Source of the DNA: Rhizobium leguminosarum bv. trifolii WSM1325
GTDB taxonomy: Bacteria; Pseudomonadota; Alphaproteobacteria; Rhizobiales; Rhizobiaceae
DNA: 64,000 nucleotides
NCBI GenBank assembly: GCA_000023185.1
Contig: CP001622.1
Span: 2,976,001 to 3,040,000, forward strand
Direction: 5' to 3'
Part shown: positions 8,411 through 17,904 of the stretch, one piece after another
How positions within the stretch are numbered: position 1 is the stretch's first letter
Layout: the number at the start of each line of letters is the position of its first letter
Position numbers and translations under genes: made by a program
Notes under the pieces: generated by a model
Seen by the model: the letters and a program-made list of their open reading frames with translations, nothing else
Database searches by the model: none
What the model was told of the DNA's origin: nothing

Positions 8411-9211
8411 ATGTTTGCTCCCTATCTTGATCGCTGGTCGCTGATATCAGACGGCGAGCCCATCATCACCCATTCCAGCCGCCTGCTGCCGGTCCTCTGG
8501 CAGGACAGACCTGCCATGCTGAAAGTGGCGGCCGATATCGACGAATGATACGGCGCGCTTCTGATGCAGTGGTGGGACGGTGACGGCGCAGCCTATGTCT
8601 ATGCCCATGAAGGCGATGCCGTGCTGCTCGAAAGGGCGACGGGAAAACGCTCGCTGCTTGCCATGGCGATGAACGGCGCGGACGATGAGGCAAGCCGCAT
8701 CCTCTGCCGCACCGCGGCCCGGCTGCATGCGCCGCGAGAAAAACCGCTTCCCGATCCCATCTCCCTTACCCGTTGGTTCCGTGATCTGGAGCCGGCAGCA
8801 GGCAAGCATGGCGGCACGCTTGCCGATTGCTCGGCGATAGCCAACGTCCTCCTTGCCGATCAGCGTGATCTCACCATCCTCCACGGCGACATCCACCACG
8901 ACAATATCCTCGATTTCGAGGCGCGCGGCTGGCTGGCGATCGATCCCAAGCGGCTCCACGGCGAGCGAGGCTTCGATTTCGCCAATATCTTCGCCAACGA
9001 GGAACTGCCGACCATCACCGATCCCGCCCGTTTCCGCCGCCAGCTCGCCGTCGTCTCGGCGGAGGCGAAGCTGGAGCCGAAGCGGCTTTTGCAATGGATC
9101 GCCGCCTATTCTGGCCTTTCCGCTGCCTGGTTCCTCGGCGATCCGAACATTCAGCAGGCCGAGACGGCGTTGACGGTCGCCCGGATCGCCCTGGCCGAAC
9201 TTCAGACCTAA
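8411..9211 (+). pseudogene. Aminoglycoside/streptomycin 6-phosphotransferase-like gene with in-frame stop
   Basis: A single frame of 267 codons reads as an APH(6)-type antibiotic kinase, but codon 46 (8546-8548) is TGA. Before it the frame encodes MFAPYLDRWSLISDGE and the nucleotide-loop strand AMLKVAADIDE. After it come YGALLMQWWDGDGAA, the catalytic loop LHGDIHHDNIL and the metal-binding AIDPKRLHGERGFD. The expected codon is CGA (Arg), one C-to-T change away. Everything downstream is intact, so the lesion looks recent, or is a sequencing error. Re-initiation at the ATG at 8564 would lack the P-loop-like N-lobe. Confidence 0.8.
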
Positions 9212-10230
9212 CCCGCGCTCTCAGGCAACTGCCTGATCAAGGCAGCGGTCGTCTCGCGATGCAGTTCGGGCAGGCAGCCAAGCGCCACGAGCGAGGCCCG
9301 AACCGCCTCGTCGATCGGTGTCTGCGGTTCCCTGCCGAGTTCAGCCGTAAGCCTGGCGTTCCGCATCCGCAGCGGCACCTTCCAGAGATAGCGCATCTCC
9401 TTGATCTCCCGCATCACAGGAACGAAAGGAGCGGCAAACGGCACGATCCACCAGGGAAAGCCACCGATCTTCGCCTTGCCGCCGGCAATGCGCTTGATCG
9501 CTTCGGCCATCTGCATGCCATCCGCATCCCAGAAGCCCTCCATGTGATAGACGGCGAAGTCCGGCAGCAGATCGGCCCGCTCGATGAGCTGGGCGATGGT
9601 TTCCGCCATGTCTGGCAGGTAGGTCCATTGATGACCGACACCGCGCCGACCTGGGTTCCTGATCGTGCCGACCGGCTTGCCTGGGGTCACGAGGCCAGAC
9701 GAAAACCAGCTATTGGCCGTCGTGCCTGGGCCGAAGAAATCCCCCGCCCTGACAATGATGACGCCGGCACCGGACTGTGACGCCGCCTTCAGCCGCTTCT
9801 CCATTTCGACCCGGATCGCCCCCTTCTTCGTTACCGGATGCTGCGGGCTTTCTTCCGTCGGCGCCGGCAGGGCGTCGGGACCGAAATTATAGACGTTGCC
9901 CGGCAGCACGATGCGCACGCCGACAGCGCGAGCAGCCGCGATGGTATTGTCGAGCATCGGCAGCACCAGTGTTTCCCAGTCGCGGTAGCCGGGCGGATTG
10001 ACGGCATGGACGATCAGGCTGACGCCTTCGGCCGCCCTCAGGACGTCACCGGCATTCATCGCATCGCCCTGCACCCATTCGAACGCCGGCTCGCTCCTCG
10101 ACGCCTTGGCGACGTCACGGTTGAGCGCCCGGATGCTCCAGCCGCGCGCAAGCAGCTTGCGGGCAACCGCGCTGCCGATACCGCCGGTCGCGCCGAGAAC
10201 GAGGGCGGTCGTCTTCATTTCGCTGCTCAT
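9208..10230 (-). CDS. NAD(P)-dependent atypical short-chain dehydrogenase/epimerase
   Basis: About 340 aa Rossmann-fold protein of the extended/atypical SDR (NmrA/epimerase-like) group. The nucleotide-binding motif VLGATGGIGSAVARKLL is at the N-terminus; the family's usual YxxxK dyad is replaced around GNVYNFGPDALP. The start was placed at the ATG at 10230, because AAGGAGA lies eight bases upstream; the upstream ATG at 10239 overlaps that ribosome site. It is divergent from a LysR gene about 95 bp away, which likely controls it. Substrate unknown. Confidence 0.8.
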   Translation of the reverse strand: MSSEMKTTALVLGATGGIGSAVARKLLARGWSIRALNRDVAKASRSEPAFEWVQGDAMNAGDVLRAAEGVSLIVHAVNPPGYRDWETLVLPMLDNTIAAARAVGVRIVLPGNVYNFGPDALPAPTEESPQHPVTKKGAIRVEMEKRLKAASQSGAGVIIVRAGDFFGPGTTANSWFSSGLVTPGKPVGTIRNPGRRGVGHQWTYLPDMAETIAQLIERADLLPDFAVYHMEGFWDADGMQMAEAIKRIAGGKAKIGGFPWWIVPFAAPFVPVMREIKEMRYLWKVPLRMRNARLTAELGREPQTPIDEAVRASLVALGCLPELHRETTAALIRQLPESAG

Positions 10231-10324
10231 GATAATCATCTCCTTCGATCGGATGAGAGGATCATGCCATCAGAATGGCATAAACGAAATTGACGAAAGA
10301 AATGTATCTACTATACAAAAATAT

Positions 10325-11224
10325 ATGAGCGTGGAACCGAGCTGGGATTTCTACCGCAGTTTTCTGACCGTGCTTCAGCAGGGGTCGCTTTCGGCCGCCG
10401 CCCGCGAACTGGGGCTGACGCAGCCGACCATAGGCCGCCATGTCGATGCACTGGAACTGGCGATCGGCGCCGAACTCTTCACCCGCTCACCGAACGGCCT
10501 GCTGCCGACCGACGCCGCACTGGCGCTGAAGCCCTATGCCGAGACGCTGGCTGCAACCGCGGCCGCGCTTTTGCGTACCGCATCCGGCCAGCGCGAGCAC
10601 GTGGCAGGAACGGTCAGGGTCAGCGCCAGCGAGGTCATCGCCGTCGAAGTGCTGCCGGCGATTCTCGGACCGCTACAGGAGACCTATCCCGAACTGCAGA
10701 TCGAGCTCTCGGCATCCGATATGATCGAGGACCTGATGAATCGCGAGGCCGATATTGCCGTGCGCATGGCCGAACCGCAGCAGGCTGCACTCGTCGTGCG
10801 CCGCATCGGCGATATCCCCCTCGGCTTTCATGCTCATCGCCGCTATCTCGAACGACACGGCATTCCGCAAACCCTGGCTGACCTCACAAACCACCGGCTC
10901 ATCGGCTTCGACCGGCAGACGGCCTATGTCCGCATGGCGATGAAACGCTATGCAGTGCCTGACATCAAATTCTCTTACCGGACCGACAGCAATCTTGCCC
11001 AACTCTCGGCGATCCGCGCCGGCGTCGGCATCGGTCTCTGCCAGATCGGACTTGCCCGGGGGAACCCTGACCTGGTGCACGTCCTGCCCGATGCCTTCGC
11101 CATTCCGCTCGGCACGTGGGTGGCGATGCATGAGAGCTTGAAGACTTCGCCGCGCTGCCGCGCCACTTTCGACGCGCTGGTCAAGGGCCTGCAGGACTAT
11201 CATCGATATTCGACCGGTGCGTGA
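10325..11224 (+). CDS. LysR family transcriptional regulator
   Basis: 299 aa. The N-terminal winged HTH reads LSAAARELGLTQPTIGRHVDALE, followed by a LysR substrate-binding domain (EADIAVRMAEPQQAALVVRRIG). The open frame extends back to 9998 across the start of the SDR gene, so I chose the ATG at 10325, where LysR similarity begins. It is divergent from the SDR gene; LysR regulators typically control the divergently transcribed neighbour, so this is its most likely target. Confidence 0.85.
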   Translation: MSVEPSWDFYRSFLTVLQQGSLSAAARELGLTQPTIGRHVDALELAIGAELFTRSPNGLLPTDAALALKPYAETLAATAAALLRTASGQREHVAGTVRVSASEVIAVEVLPAILGPLQETYPELQIELSASDMIEDLMNREADIAVRMAEPQQAALVVRRIGDIPLGFHAHRRYLERHGIPQTLADLTNHRLIGFDRQTAYVRMAMKRYAVPDIKFSYRTDSNLAQLSAIRAGVGIGLCQIGLARGNPDLVHVLPDAFAIPLGTWVAMHESLKTSPRCRATFDALVKGLQDYHRYSTGA

Positions 11225-11225
11225 C

Positions 11226-11300
11226 CGCGAAAATCGAAATCGATTTTCCGAAAGAATCATGCGCAAACTACAGAATAGCGGAGCGTTCTGAGCGCATCCT
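11226..11300. repeat. Rhizobial interspersed repeat, copy A
   Basis: Begins with a palindromic block CGAAAATCG-AAAT-CGATTTTCG, followed by GAAAGAATCATGCGCAAACTAC and AATAGCGGAGCG. A related copy occurs at 25095-25165 with the same block order (GAAAATCGA, GAAAG, ATGCGCAA, GAATAG, GCGT). It resembles the short intergenic palindromic elements scattered through Rhizobium genomes. Confidence 0.5.
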
Positions 11301-11332
11301 ATCGGACGGGCGGCGCTCGAGCGGGACGGGAA

Positions 11333-11848
11333 ATGAGAATACACAATCCGGTTGAACTCGTACCCAACGATCCGCAATGGCCGCAATCCTTCCGGCGAAT
11401 CCGCAACAGGTTGCTGGCCTTGCTGCCGCAGGCGCTTTTCATCGATCACATCGGCAGCACATCCATACCGGGCATGATCGCCAAGCCGCTCATCGATATC
11501 GACATCGTTCTTCCCGGCCTCGAGCACATCGAGGACGCCACAGGCGTGCTTCTGGCCGAAGGCTACGAGCCACGCGGCAATCGCTATGACGACGAGGTCT
11601 GGGCGTTTCTATCGAAAGGTTCGGTGCCGGCAGAACGGGTCTACCTTTGCCCTTCCGGCAACGGCACGCATCGAAACAGGCTGGCTTTCCGGGATTATCT
11701 CATCGCACATCCACTGGCGGCGGCCGATTATGCCGCTCTCAAACGCAGGCTGGCGGCCGAATTCCGGATGGACGGCGACGGCTATACTGCGCATAAGCGC
11801 GAATTCGTCGATGCGATCGTCGCACGGGCATTGGCGGGAGATGGTTAG
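11333..11848 (+). CDS. GrpB family (UPF0157) nucleotidyltransferase-like protein
   Basis: 171 aa. The signature VELVPNDPQWPQSF followed by IDHIGSTSIPGMIAKPLIDI is diagnostic of the GrpB/UPF0157 family, which has a nucleotidyltransferase fold with the GSTS and DxD-like (IDIDI) elements. The biochemical role in bacteria is not established; in other proteins the domain is fused to dephospho-CoA kinase. Its stop overlaps the stop of the convergent DUF2188 gene by four bases. Confidence 0.88.
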   Translation: MRIHNPVELVPNDPQWPQSFRRIRNRLLALLPQALFIDHIGSTSIPGMIAKPLIDIDIVLPGLEHIEDATGVLLAEGYEPRGNRYDDEVWAFLSKGSVPAERVYLCPSGNGTHRNRLAFRDYLIAHPLAAADYAALKRRLAAEFRMDGDGYTAHKREFVDAIVARALAGDG

Positions 11849-12132
11849 CTGCCGATGCCTTGCGAGGCCTCGGCCGGGCGATCCTTCCACTGGCCGTCCA
11901 CCACCTCGGTTTCCGGCCTGTCGCCGCCTTCGGCATATTCCTCATGCCACTTGCCGTTCTCGTCCTGCCAACTGATCTCGGCGGAATCGCCGCCGACCTG
12001 CTGTTCGGCCGCGACGATGCGCGCAGCTTCAAGCGCGTCGGCATGGGTCGGGAATGCCTCGGAATAGACACCTCCCAGCCTGTAGGCCCAGCCGCCGTCA
12101 TGCGGCACGACTTCGTAGACCACCTTGATCAT
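11845..12132 (-). CDS. DUF2188 family small protein
   Basis: 95 aa soluble protein. The N-terminal half (VVYEVVPHDGGWAYRLGGV, then AFPTHADALEAARIVAAEQ) matches the DUF2188 fold of small bacterial proteins with no known function. A charged tail (WQDENGKWHEEYAEGGDRP) follows. The start ATG at 12132 fits the domain start. The stop overlaps the end of the convergent GrpB-like gene. No signal peptide. Confidence 0.8.
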   Translation of the reverse strand: MIKVVYEVVPHDGGWAYRLGGVYSEAFPTHADALEAARIVAAEQQVGGDSAEISWQDENGKWHEEYAEGGDRPETEVVDGQWKDRPAEASQGIGS

Positions 12133-12363
12133 GCATCCGTCTCCTCATCTTCTTGTTGCGCATTCGCACGCTTCCGGAAAAGATCCGGATCATCGCGGCC
12201 GCTTGACGAGAATTCGAGGACGCCGCGATCTGCTTTCCGGCCCCGATGAGGTTCAGTATTCCATTAAACGCCGAAGACTGCAAATGGCACTCGACCAGCA
12301 CTTGCTTGATAGGCGAAATCAGTGACTTAGATAGAACGCATGAATCGGGACAGGAGCTAAGGC

Positions 12364-13461
12364 TTGAGGATCGCGTCACGCTTTAAAGAGGAAAAGTTTC
12401 TGGTCGCCGCACTTGTCGTTGCAGCGATCGCCTATCTCTTGGAACACGCGGTGATCGGGATGGGGCGCGGCGTCGCGCTGATTGCCGCCGCTGGCCTGGT
12501 CGGCACGATCGTGCTCGCCTCGATCCGCGTTGCCCATCATGCCGAGCTGATCGCCGTCAAGGTCGGCGATCCCTATGGCACGATGATCCTGACGCTCTCG
12601 GCCGTCGCCGTCGAAGTCATCATCCTCGCCATCATGATGAGCGGCGAAAGCTCGCCGACGCTGGTGCGCGACACGATCTATTCGGCCTTGATGCTGGATA
12701 TCAACGGCATTCTCGGCCTGGCCGCCCTGCTCGGCGGTCTCAAGCACGGCGAACAGCCCTATAACGACAATTCCGGCAAGACCTATGGCGTGATGATCCT
12801 CACCGCCATGGGCATTTCGATGATCGTGCCGGAATTCGTGCCCAGCGACAAATGGCACTATTATTCCGCCTTCACCATCGTCGCAATGATCGCGCTTTAT
12901 GGCCTCTTTCTGCGCATGCAGGTCGGCCAGCACAGCTATTTCTTCAGTTACAGCTATCCGCGCTCCGAACGGAAGAAAGAAAGTCCGGACGAGCATGGCC
13001 CCGACGAGTCGGCCGCGATCTCGATCGCCACCATTCTCGTCGGCGTCGTCATCATCGGCCTGCTCGCAGAGTTCATGGCCGCCTTCATGACCGAAGGCCT
13101 GCGCGACAGCGGTGCGCCGATCCCCGTCACCGCCGTGGTCGTCGCAGCGATTTCGGCCGCCCCCGAAATCCTGACCGCGTTGAGGGCGGCACTCAGGAAC
13201 CGCATGCAGGCGACGGTCAATATCGCCATGGGCGCCTCGCTGTCGACGGTCATCCTGACGGTGCCCGTCATGGAGGTGATCGCGCTCTATACCGGCCAGC
13301 CCTTCATCATGGCGATGACCCCGGTACAGACGGTGATGGTGGCTATCACGCTGATTGCCGCGGCGATCAACCTCAACGACGGCGAGACCAACGCCATCGA
13401 GGGCATGACGCATTTCATCCTCTTCGCCACCTTCGTCATGCTGACCGCGCTGGGGCTTTGA
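12364..13461 (+). CDS. Ca2+/H+ antiporter, ChaA type
   Basis: 365 aa inner-membrane cation exchanger of the CaCA superfamily. The two inverted alpha-repeats with conserved acidic residues are visible: TLSAVAVEVIILAIMM (N-terminal half) and AAISAAPEILTALR...MGASLSTVILTVPV (C-terminal half). They are separated by a hydrophilic loop near residues 195-215 (ERKKESPDEHGPDES). Translation likely starts at the TTG at 12364, because AGGAG lies seven bases upstream and no ATG is close by. Expected to exchange Ca2+ or Na+/K+ for protons under alkaline or salt stress. Confidence 0.88.
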   Translation: MRIASRFKEEKFLVAALVVAAIAYLLEHAVIGMGRGVALIAAAGLVGTIVLASIRVAHHAELIAVKVGDPYGTMILTLSAVAVEVIILAIMMSGESSPTLVRDTIYSALMLDINGILGLAALLGGLKHGEQPYNDNSGKTYGVMILTAMGISMIVPEFVPSDKWHYYSAFTIVAMIALYGLFLRMQVGQHSYFFSYSYPRSERKKESPDEHGPDESAAISIATILVGVVIIGLLAEFMAAFMTEGLRDSGAPIPVTAVVVAAISAAPEILTALRAALRNRMQATVNIAMGASLSTVILTVPVMEVIALYTGQPFIMAMTPVQTVMVAITLIAAAINLNDGETNAIEGMTHFILFATFVMLTALGL

Positions 13462-13565
13462 AGGCTTCGTCTTCCCGACAGGGGACGGAGAGCAGTTATC
13501 CGCACGCGTAACGTCAACTCACAGAGCAGCCTGACAGCCCACCTTTTGAGGAGAGCTTTCGACAG

Positions 13566-14435
13566 TCATTCCTTCGACTTTTCGAGGAAACGCTGCTTGC
13601 GGGTTTTCGGCTTGAAGCGCCGGAAGAAACCCTCGATGGCGCGGATGGATTTGGTGACGGACATGAGCCTGTCGATCTGGCTATTTGCGTTGTGGAGCCG
13701 CTCCGACAGGACTTCGGCCGCCGTCATCGCAATCTCGATTGGCGGCACCTGTGGAAACCGTCTGGCAATTGCCGCATAGGGGCTGGCATCCACGCCGCCC
13801 ATCATCGAGATCGTGCCCATCCGTGCAAAGAGACGCAGGAAGATCTGCTCGAACGTCCAGTCGTGCACGTCGAAGACCTTCCACTTCTCGCTCCTCTTCG
13901 CCGAAAAACCGGCAAGCAGGACCTTGCCCGGCAGTTGCAACTCGGCGAGCCACAGCGCTACCGCAAAACCACTCGTCGCGATCTTGCCCACCGGATAGAG
14001 ATCGACGAGCATTTTCGTCAGATCAAGGTGACGGGTTTCAGCGCCTTCGAAGCGGCCCTCCTCGCTGAAGTTTTCCTCCGGAGAGACTCGAATGTTGACG
14101 ACGCCCAAAAAATCGTCGCCGGCAAAAAAGCGTAGGACTTCCGCCGCCTCGCGCCGGTGGACGATATTGGCGCCCATCACGCCGCTGCGGGCAAACAGCA
14201 CCGCATGGCCGGCGAAGGGCTCGTCGAGCACCTTATAGACATTGTTGAAGAAGACGTAGAGCGCCGTCTCCGGCAATTCGCTTCGCAGCCGTTTGAAATC
14301 GACGGCCTCGCTGTTGGCCACCAGCACAATGTGGGAATAGTGCGACAACAGCGCCTTCCACGCATCCGGCGTCAGAAAATTGAAGCCGCTATCCGAGGCG
14401 GCCATGGTCTGCGTGTCGCTGGGGATTGCTTCCAT
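13566..14435 (-). CDS. Putative glycosyltransferase, possibly GT29 (sialyltransferase-like)
   Basis: 289 aa, no membrane segment. The middle carries TSGFAVALWLAEL, LLAGFSAKRSEKWKVFD and then VHDWTFEQ. This order (TG/SGF turn, GF strand, HxxxE) resembles the S and VS motifs of eukaryotic-type sialyltransferases (GT29), but the match is by eye and the L motif is not convincing. The C-terminus is basic (RRFKPKTRKQRFLEK). It lies 46 bp downstream of the GT8 gene on the same strand, so both may act on one surface polysaccharide. It could equally be an uncharacterised rhizobial family. Confidence 0.5.
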   Translation of the reverse strand: MEAIPSDTQTMAASDSGFNFLTPDAWKALLSHYSHIVLVANSEAVDFKRLRSELPETALYVFFNNVYKVLDEPFAGHAVLFARSGVMGANIVHRREAAEVLRFFAGDDFLGVVNIRVSPEENFSEEGRFEGAETRHLDLTKMLVDLYPVGKIATSGFAVALWLAELQLPGKVLLAGFSAKRSEKWKVFDVHDWTFEQIFLRLFARMGTISMMGGVDASPYAAIARRFPQVPPIEIAMTAAEVLSERLHNANSQIDRLMSVTKSIRAIEGFFRRFKPKTRKQRFLEKSKE

Positions 14436-14481
14436 ATCGGCTCACATGCACTTTCCAAGGACGATGCGCTCTGCCGTCCCA

Positions 14482-15408
14482 CTAGCTGTTGCTGAAATAA
14501 GCGCGTGTTCGTGCCAGCCGCGCCAGCCCGCCGATCCGCTTTCCCAAATGCGAAAGAAACCCCGCGATCCGGCCCGTCATCGACGGCTGCCTGCAGAAGG
14601 AAGCCCACGGCGTATTGGCGAGATCCTCGACATAACGCTTGGCCATCCGGCGATGCACCCACGGCACAGTCGCCTGCCACGGTTTTTTCCGGCCGGTGAA
14701 ATGGATGATCGCCGGCTGGCCGACGAAAGGCAGGAGGCCGGTCTGCGTGTTCCAGCGCGGGTCGAGCACCAGCCAGTCGCCATCGAAAGTGACGTTCAGC
14801 GCATCCTGGTCGTTATTCTCGAAAAGATACGACCGCTCCTCGAAAATCTCCCGTGTCCTGGCAAAAAGCCCCCTCGCCCGGCAGGCTGACCAGTCGAACA
14901 GCAGCACGCCGGCATTGAAATAACGACCACCCTCGCGCATGCCGATCTTCCGCTGCCGTGCACCGGCCTTCTCGGGAAAGGCCATGACATAATCGTCTAT
15001 GGCGGCAAGCGCCTTGCCCTGCAAATCCATGGCGAAGAGGTCGTCGACCGGCGCAACCGCAAGCACATCGGCATCGAGATAGAGCAGCCGCTCGACATGA
15101 TCGGGAATGTACAGATCCATGTAGAGCCGCGCCAGCGTCGCGCCCGACCAGCGGCCCCGCGCCTGCAGCGTATCCGGCGTATTGTAGGGCAGCACCTTGA
15201 TTGTCATGCCGTGCAGGCGCGCGAAATTTCCGACCTCGGCGATCTCGTTCGGCTTGAGGTCGATGCCGAGAAGCAGAAATTCCACCGCAGGACCTGAGAG
15301 ATTGCGCTTGACGGAAAGCAGGGTGCAGCAGGCGGCCGGCAGCATGTTGACATCCGAACAGACGATCACGGCACTCTGCTGCAAAATCCCGGCCTCCCGA
15401 AGCGGCAA
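14482..15408 (-). CDS. Glycosyltransferase family 8 protein (LgtC/RfaJ-like)
   Basis: 308 aa retaining glycosyltransferase. Features are a nucleotide-sugar-binding N-terminus (VIVCSDVNMLPAACCTLLSV), the metal-binding DXD motif in LLYLDADVL, the YFNAGVLLFDW segment and the C-terminal HFTGRKKPW motif. All are standard for family 8 galactosyl- or glucosyltransferases acting on lipopolysaccharide cores. No membrane segment. It is upstream of the putative GT29-like gene and likely cotranscribed. Acceptor unknown. Confidence 0.88.
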   Translation of the reverse strand: MPLREAGILQQSAVIVCSDVNMLPAACCTLLSVKRNLSGPAVEFLLLGIDLKPNEIAEVGNFARLHGMTIKVLPYNTPDTLQARGRWSGATLARLYMDLYIPDHVERLLYLDADVLAVAPVDDLFAMDLQGKALAAIDDYVMAFPEKAGARQRKIGMREGGRYFNAGVLLFDWSACRARGLFARTREIFEERSYLFENNDQDALNVTFDGDWLVLDPRWNTQTGLLPFVGQPAIIHFTGRKKPWQATVPWVHRRMAKRYVEDLANTPWASFCRQPSMTGRIAGFLSHLGKRIGGLARLARTRAYFSNS

Positions 15409-15565
15409 CTAGACTTAATGCCGGATATCTAGTTGGTTTGATGCCAACCCGCAACCGCAGATCACCCGCCGGACCGTCACTCTGCGTCACGTTTTGAATC
15501 GGAATTCAACGACTTGCGAGGCAAAGCGGATTCAGATGAGGAGCATATTGAATCGGAACGTGAAC

Positions 15566-15952
15566 TTAGAGCCGCAGCGCCAATGGATGATCGACGAGCA
15601 GTCGGTCGACTGTCGCAAGCTGCAGTCCCTCGACCTTGCATTGCGCAAGCAGCAAGCGATCGAAGGGATCGCGCGTCTCCGGGTCGGGGTCGGCGGCGGT
15701 GATGACGTGCGCGATATCGATGGGCAGGATCGTCAGCCCCGTGCCCTGCAGGTAGGCTGGAATAACGTCCAGGGTTAGTCCCGGCTGCAACTTGCCAAGT
15801 CGTGTCTTGATCGCGATTTCCCAAAGGCTCGCGACGCTGACGAAACCTTTGGTCGTAGCGTGCAAAAGCACGCGTTGGACATCAGGAAAACGGTCGGTCA
15901 ACTTTCGTTGGACGATTGCGATGATCATATGCGTGTCGAGTAGCACACGCAT
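15566..15952 (-). CDS. vapC: PIN-domain toxin of VapC type
   Basis: 128 aa PIN-fold endoribonuclease, the toxin half of a type II toxin-antitoxin pair. The acidic active-site residues are present: D6 in LLDTH, E in LWEIAIK, and D residues in RDPFDRLL and TVDRLL. The start codon lies four bases after the stop of the upstream antitoxin gene, so translation is probably coupled. The start codon and the first eleven codons lie inside a perfect 14-bp inverted repeat (see 15923-15958). VapC toxins generally cleave tRNA or rRNA; the target here is unknown. Confidence 0.9.
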   Translation of the reverse strand: MRVLLDTHMIIAIVQRKLTDRFPDVQRVLLHATTKGFVSVASLWEIAIKTRLGKLQPGLTLDVIPAYLQGTGLTILPIDIAHVITAADPDPETRDPFDRLLLAQCKVEGLQLATVDRLLVDHPLALRL

Positions 15953-15958
15953 ATGATC
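15923..15958 (-). promoter_or_regulatory. Perfect 14-bp hairpin enclosing the vapC start codon
   Basis: On the mRNA strand, GATCATATGCGTGT pairs with ACACGCATATGATC across an eight-base loop. The 5' arm contains the vapC ATG and starts inside the phd TGA stop codon. A folded stem would hide the start, and ribosomes finishing phd would open it. This reading is inference from base pairing. Confidence 0.65.
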
Positions 15959-16217
15959 ACGGCAGCGGTTTGAGAAGAAAATCTTCCGGCAAAGGATCGT
16001 CGAAGTCGTCGGCGATATACATCTCCGTCCGCGTGATACCCTTGGAACGAAGATAGGCTTCGCCGGCCTCCAGGTTCAAACCGCCGCGTTTTTGATGCGG
16101 CACGAGATCGAACACCGGCCGACCGTTGCGTGTCACGACAATGGTTTCACCTTCCTCGACCTCACGGGCGAGTTCGGTCAGGCGGTTCTTCGCATCACGG
16201 ATCGAAACGGTCTTCAT
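15957..16217 (-). CDS. Phd/YefM family antitoxin
   Basis: 86 aa. The N-terminal Phd/YefM DNA-binding domain (SIRDAKNRLTELAREVEEGE, TIVVTRNGRPVFDLVPH) is followed by a short acidic tail (ADDFDDPLPEDF) that typically wraps the toxin. The ATG at 16217 was chosen because it gives the family start MKTVSIRDAK; the longer frame to 16442 runs into the aspartate aminotransferase gene. It precedes the VapC gene by four bases and would autoregulate the operon. Confidence 0.9.
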   Translation of the reverse strand: MKTVSIRDAKNRLTELAREVEEGETIVVTRNGRPVFDLVPHQKRGGLNLEAGEAYLRSKGITRTEMYIADDFDDPLPEDFLLKPLP

Positions 16218-16262
16218 GACGGAAAATGTAGCTACATGCAGCCACATCGTCAACGCCGCCAA

Positions 16263-16293
16263 CAAAAAAGGCCCGCCGTCGCCGGCAGGCCTT
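16263..16293 (-). terminator. Rho-independent terminator of aspartate aminotransferase gene
   Basis: On the minus strand an AAGGCC-rich stem (AAGGCCTGCCG pairing with CGGCGGGCCTT) is followed by a run of T. It lies 25 bases beyond the aminotransferase stop and just upstream of phd. Confidence 0.85.
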
Positions 16294-16317
16294 CGATTGG
16301 TGTTTTTGAAAACCCGC

Positions 16318-17904
<1,587 letters not shown>

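Noticed and set aside
12376..13413. 345-codon minus-strand frame opposite the Ca2+/H+ antiporter
   Set aside because: Extreme His/Asp/Arg composition (mirror of a hydrophobic membrane protein); no ribosome site or domain.
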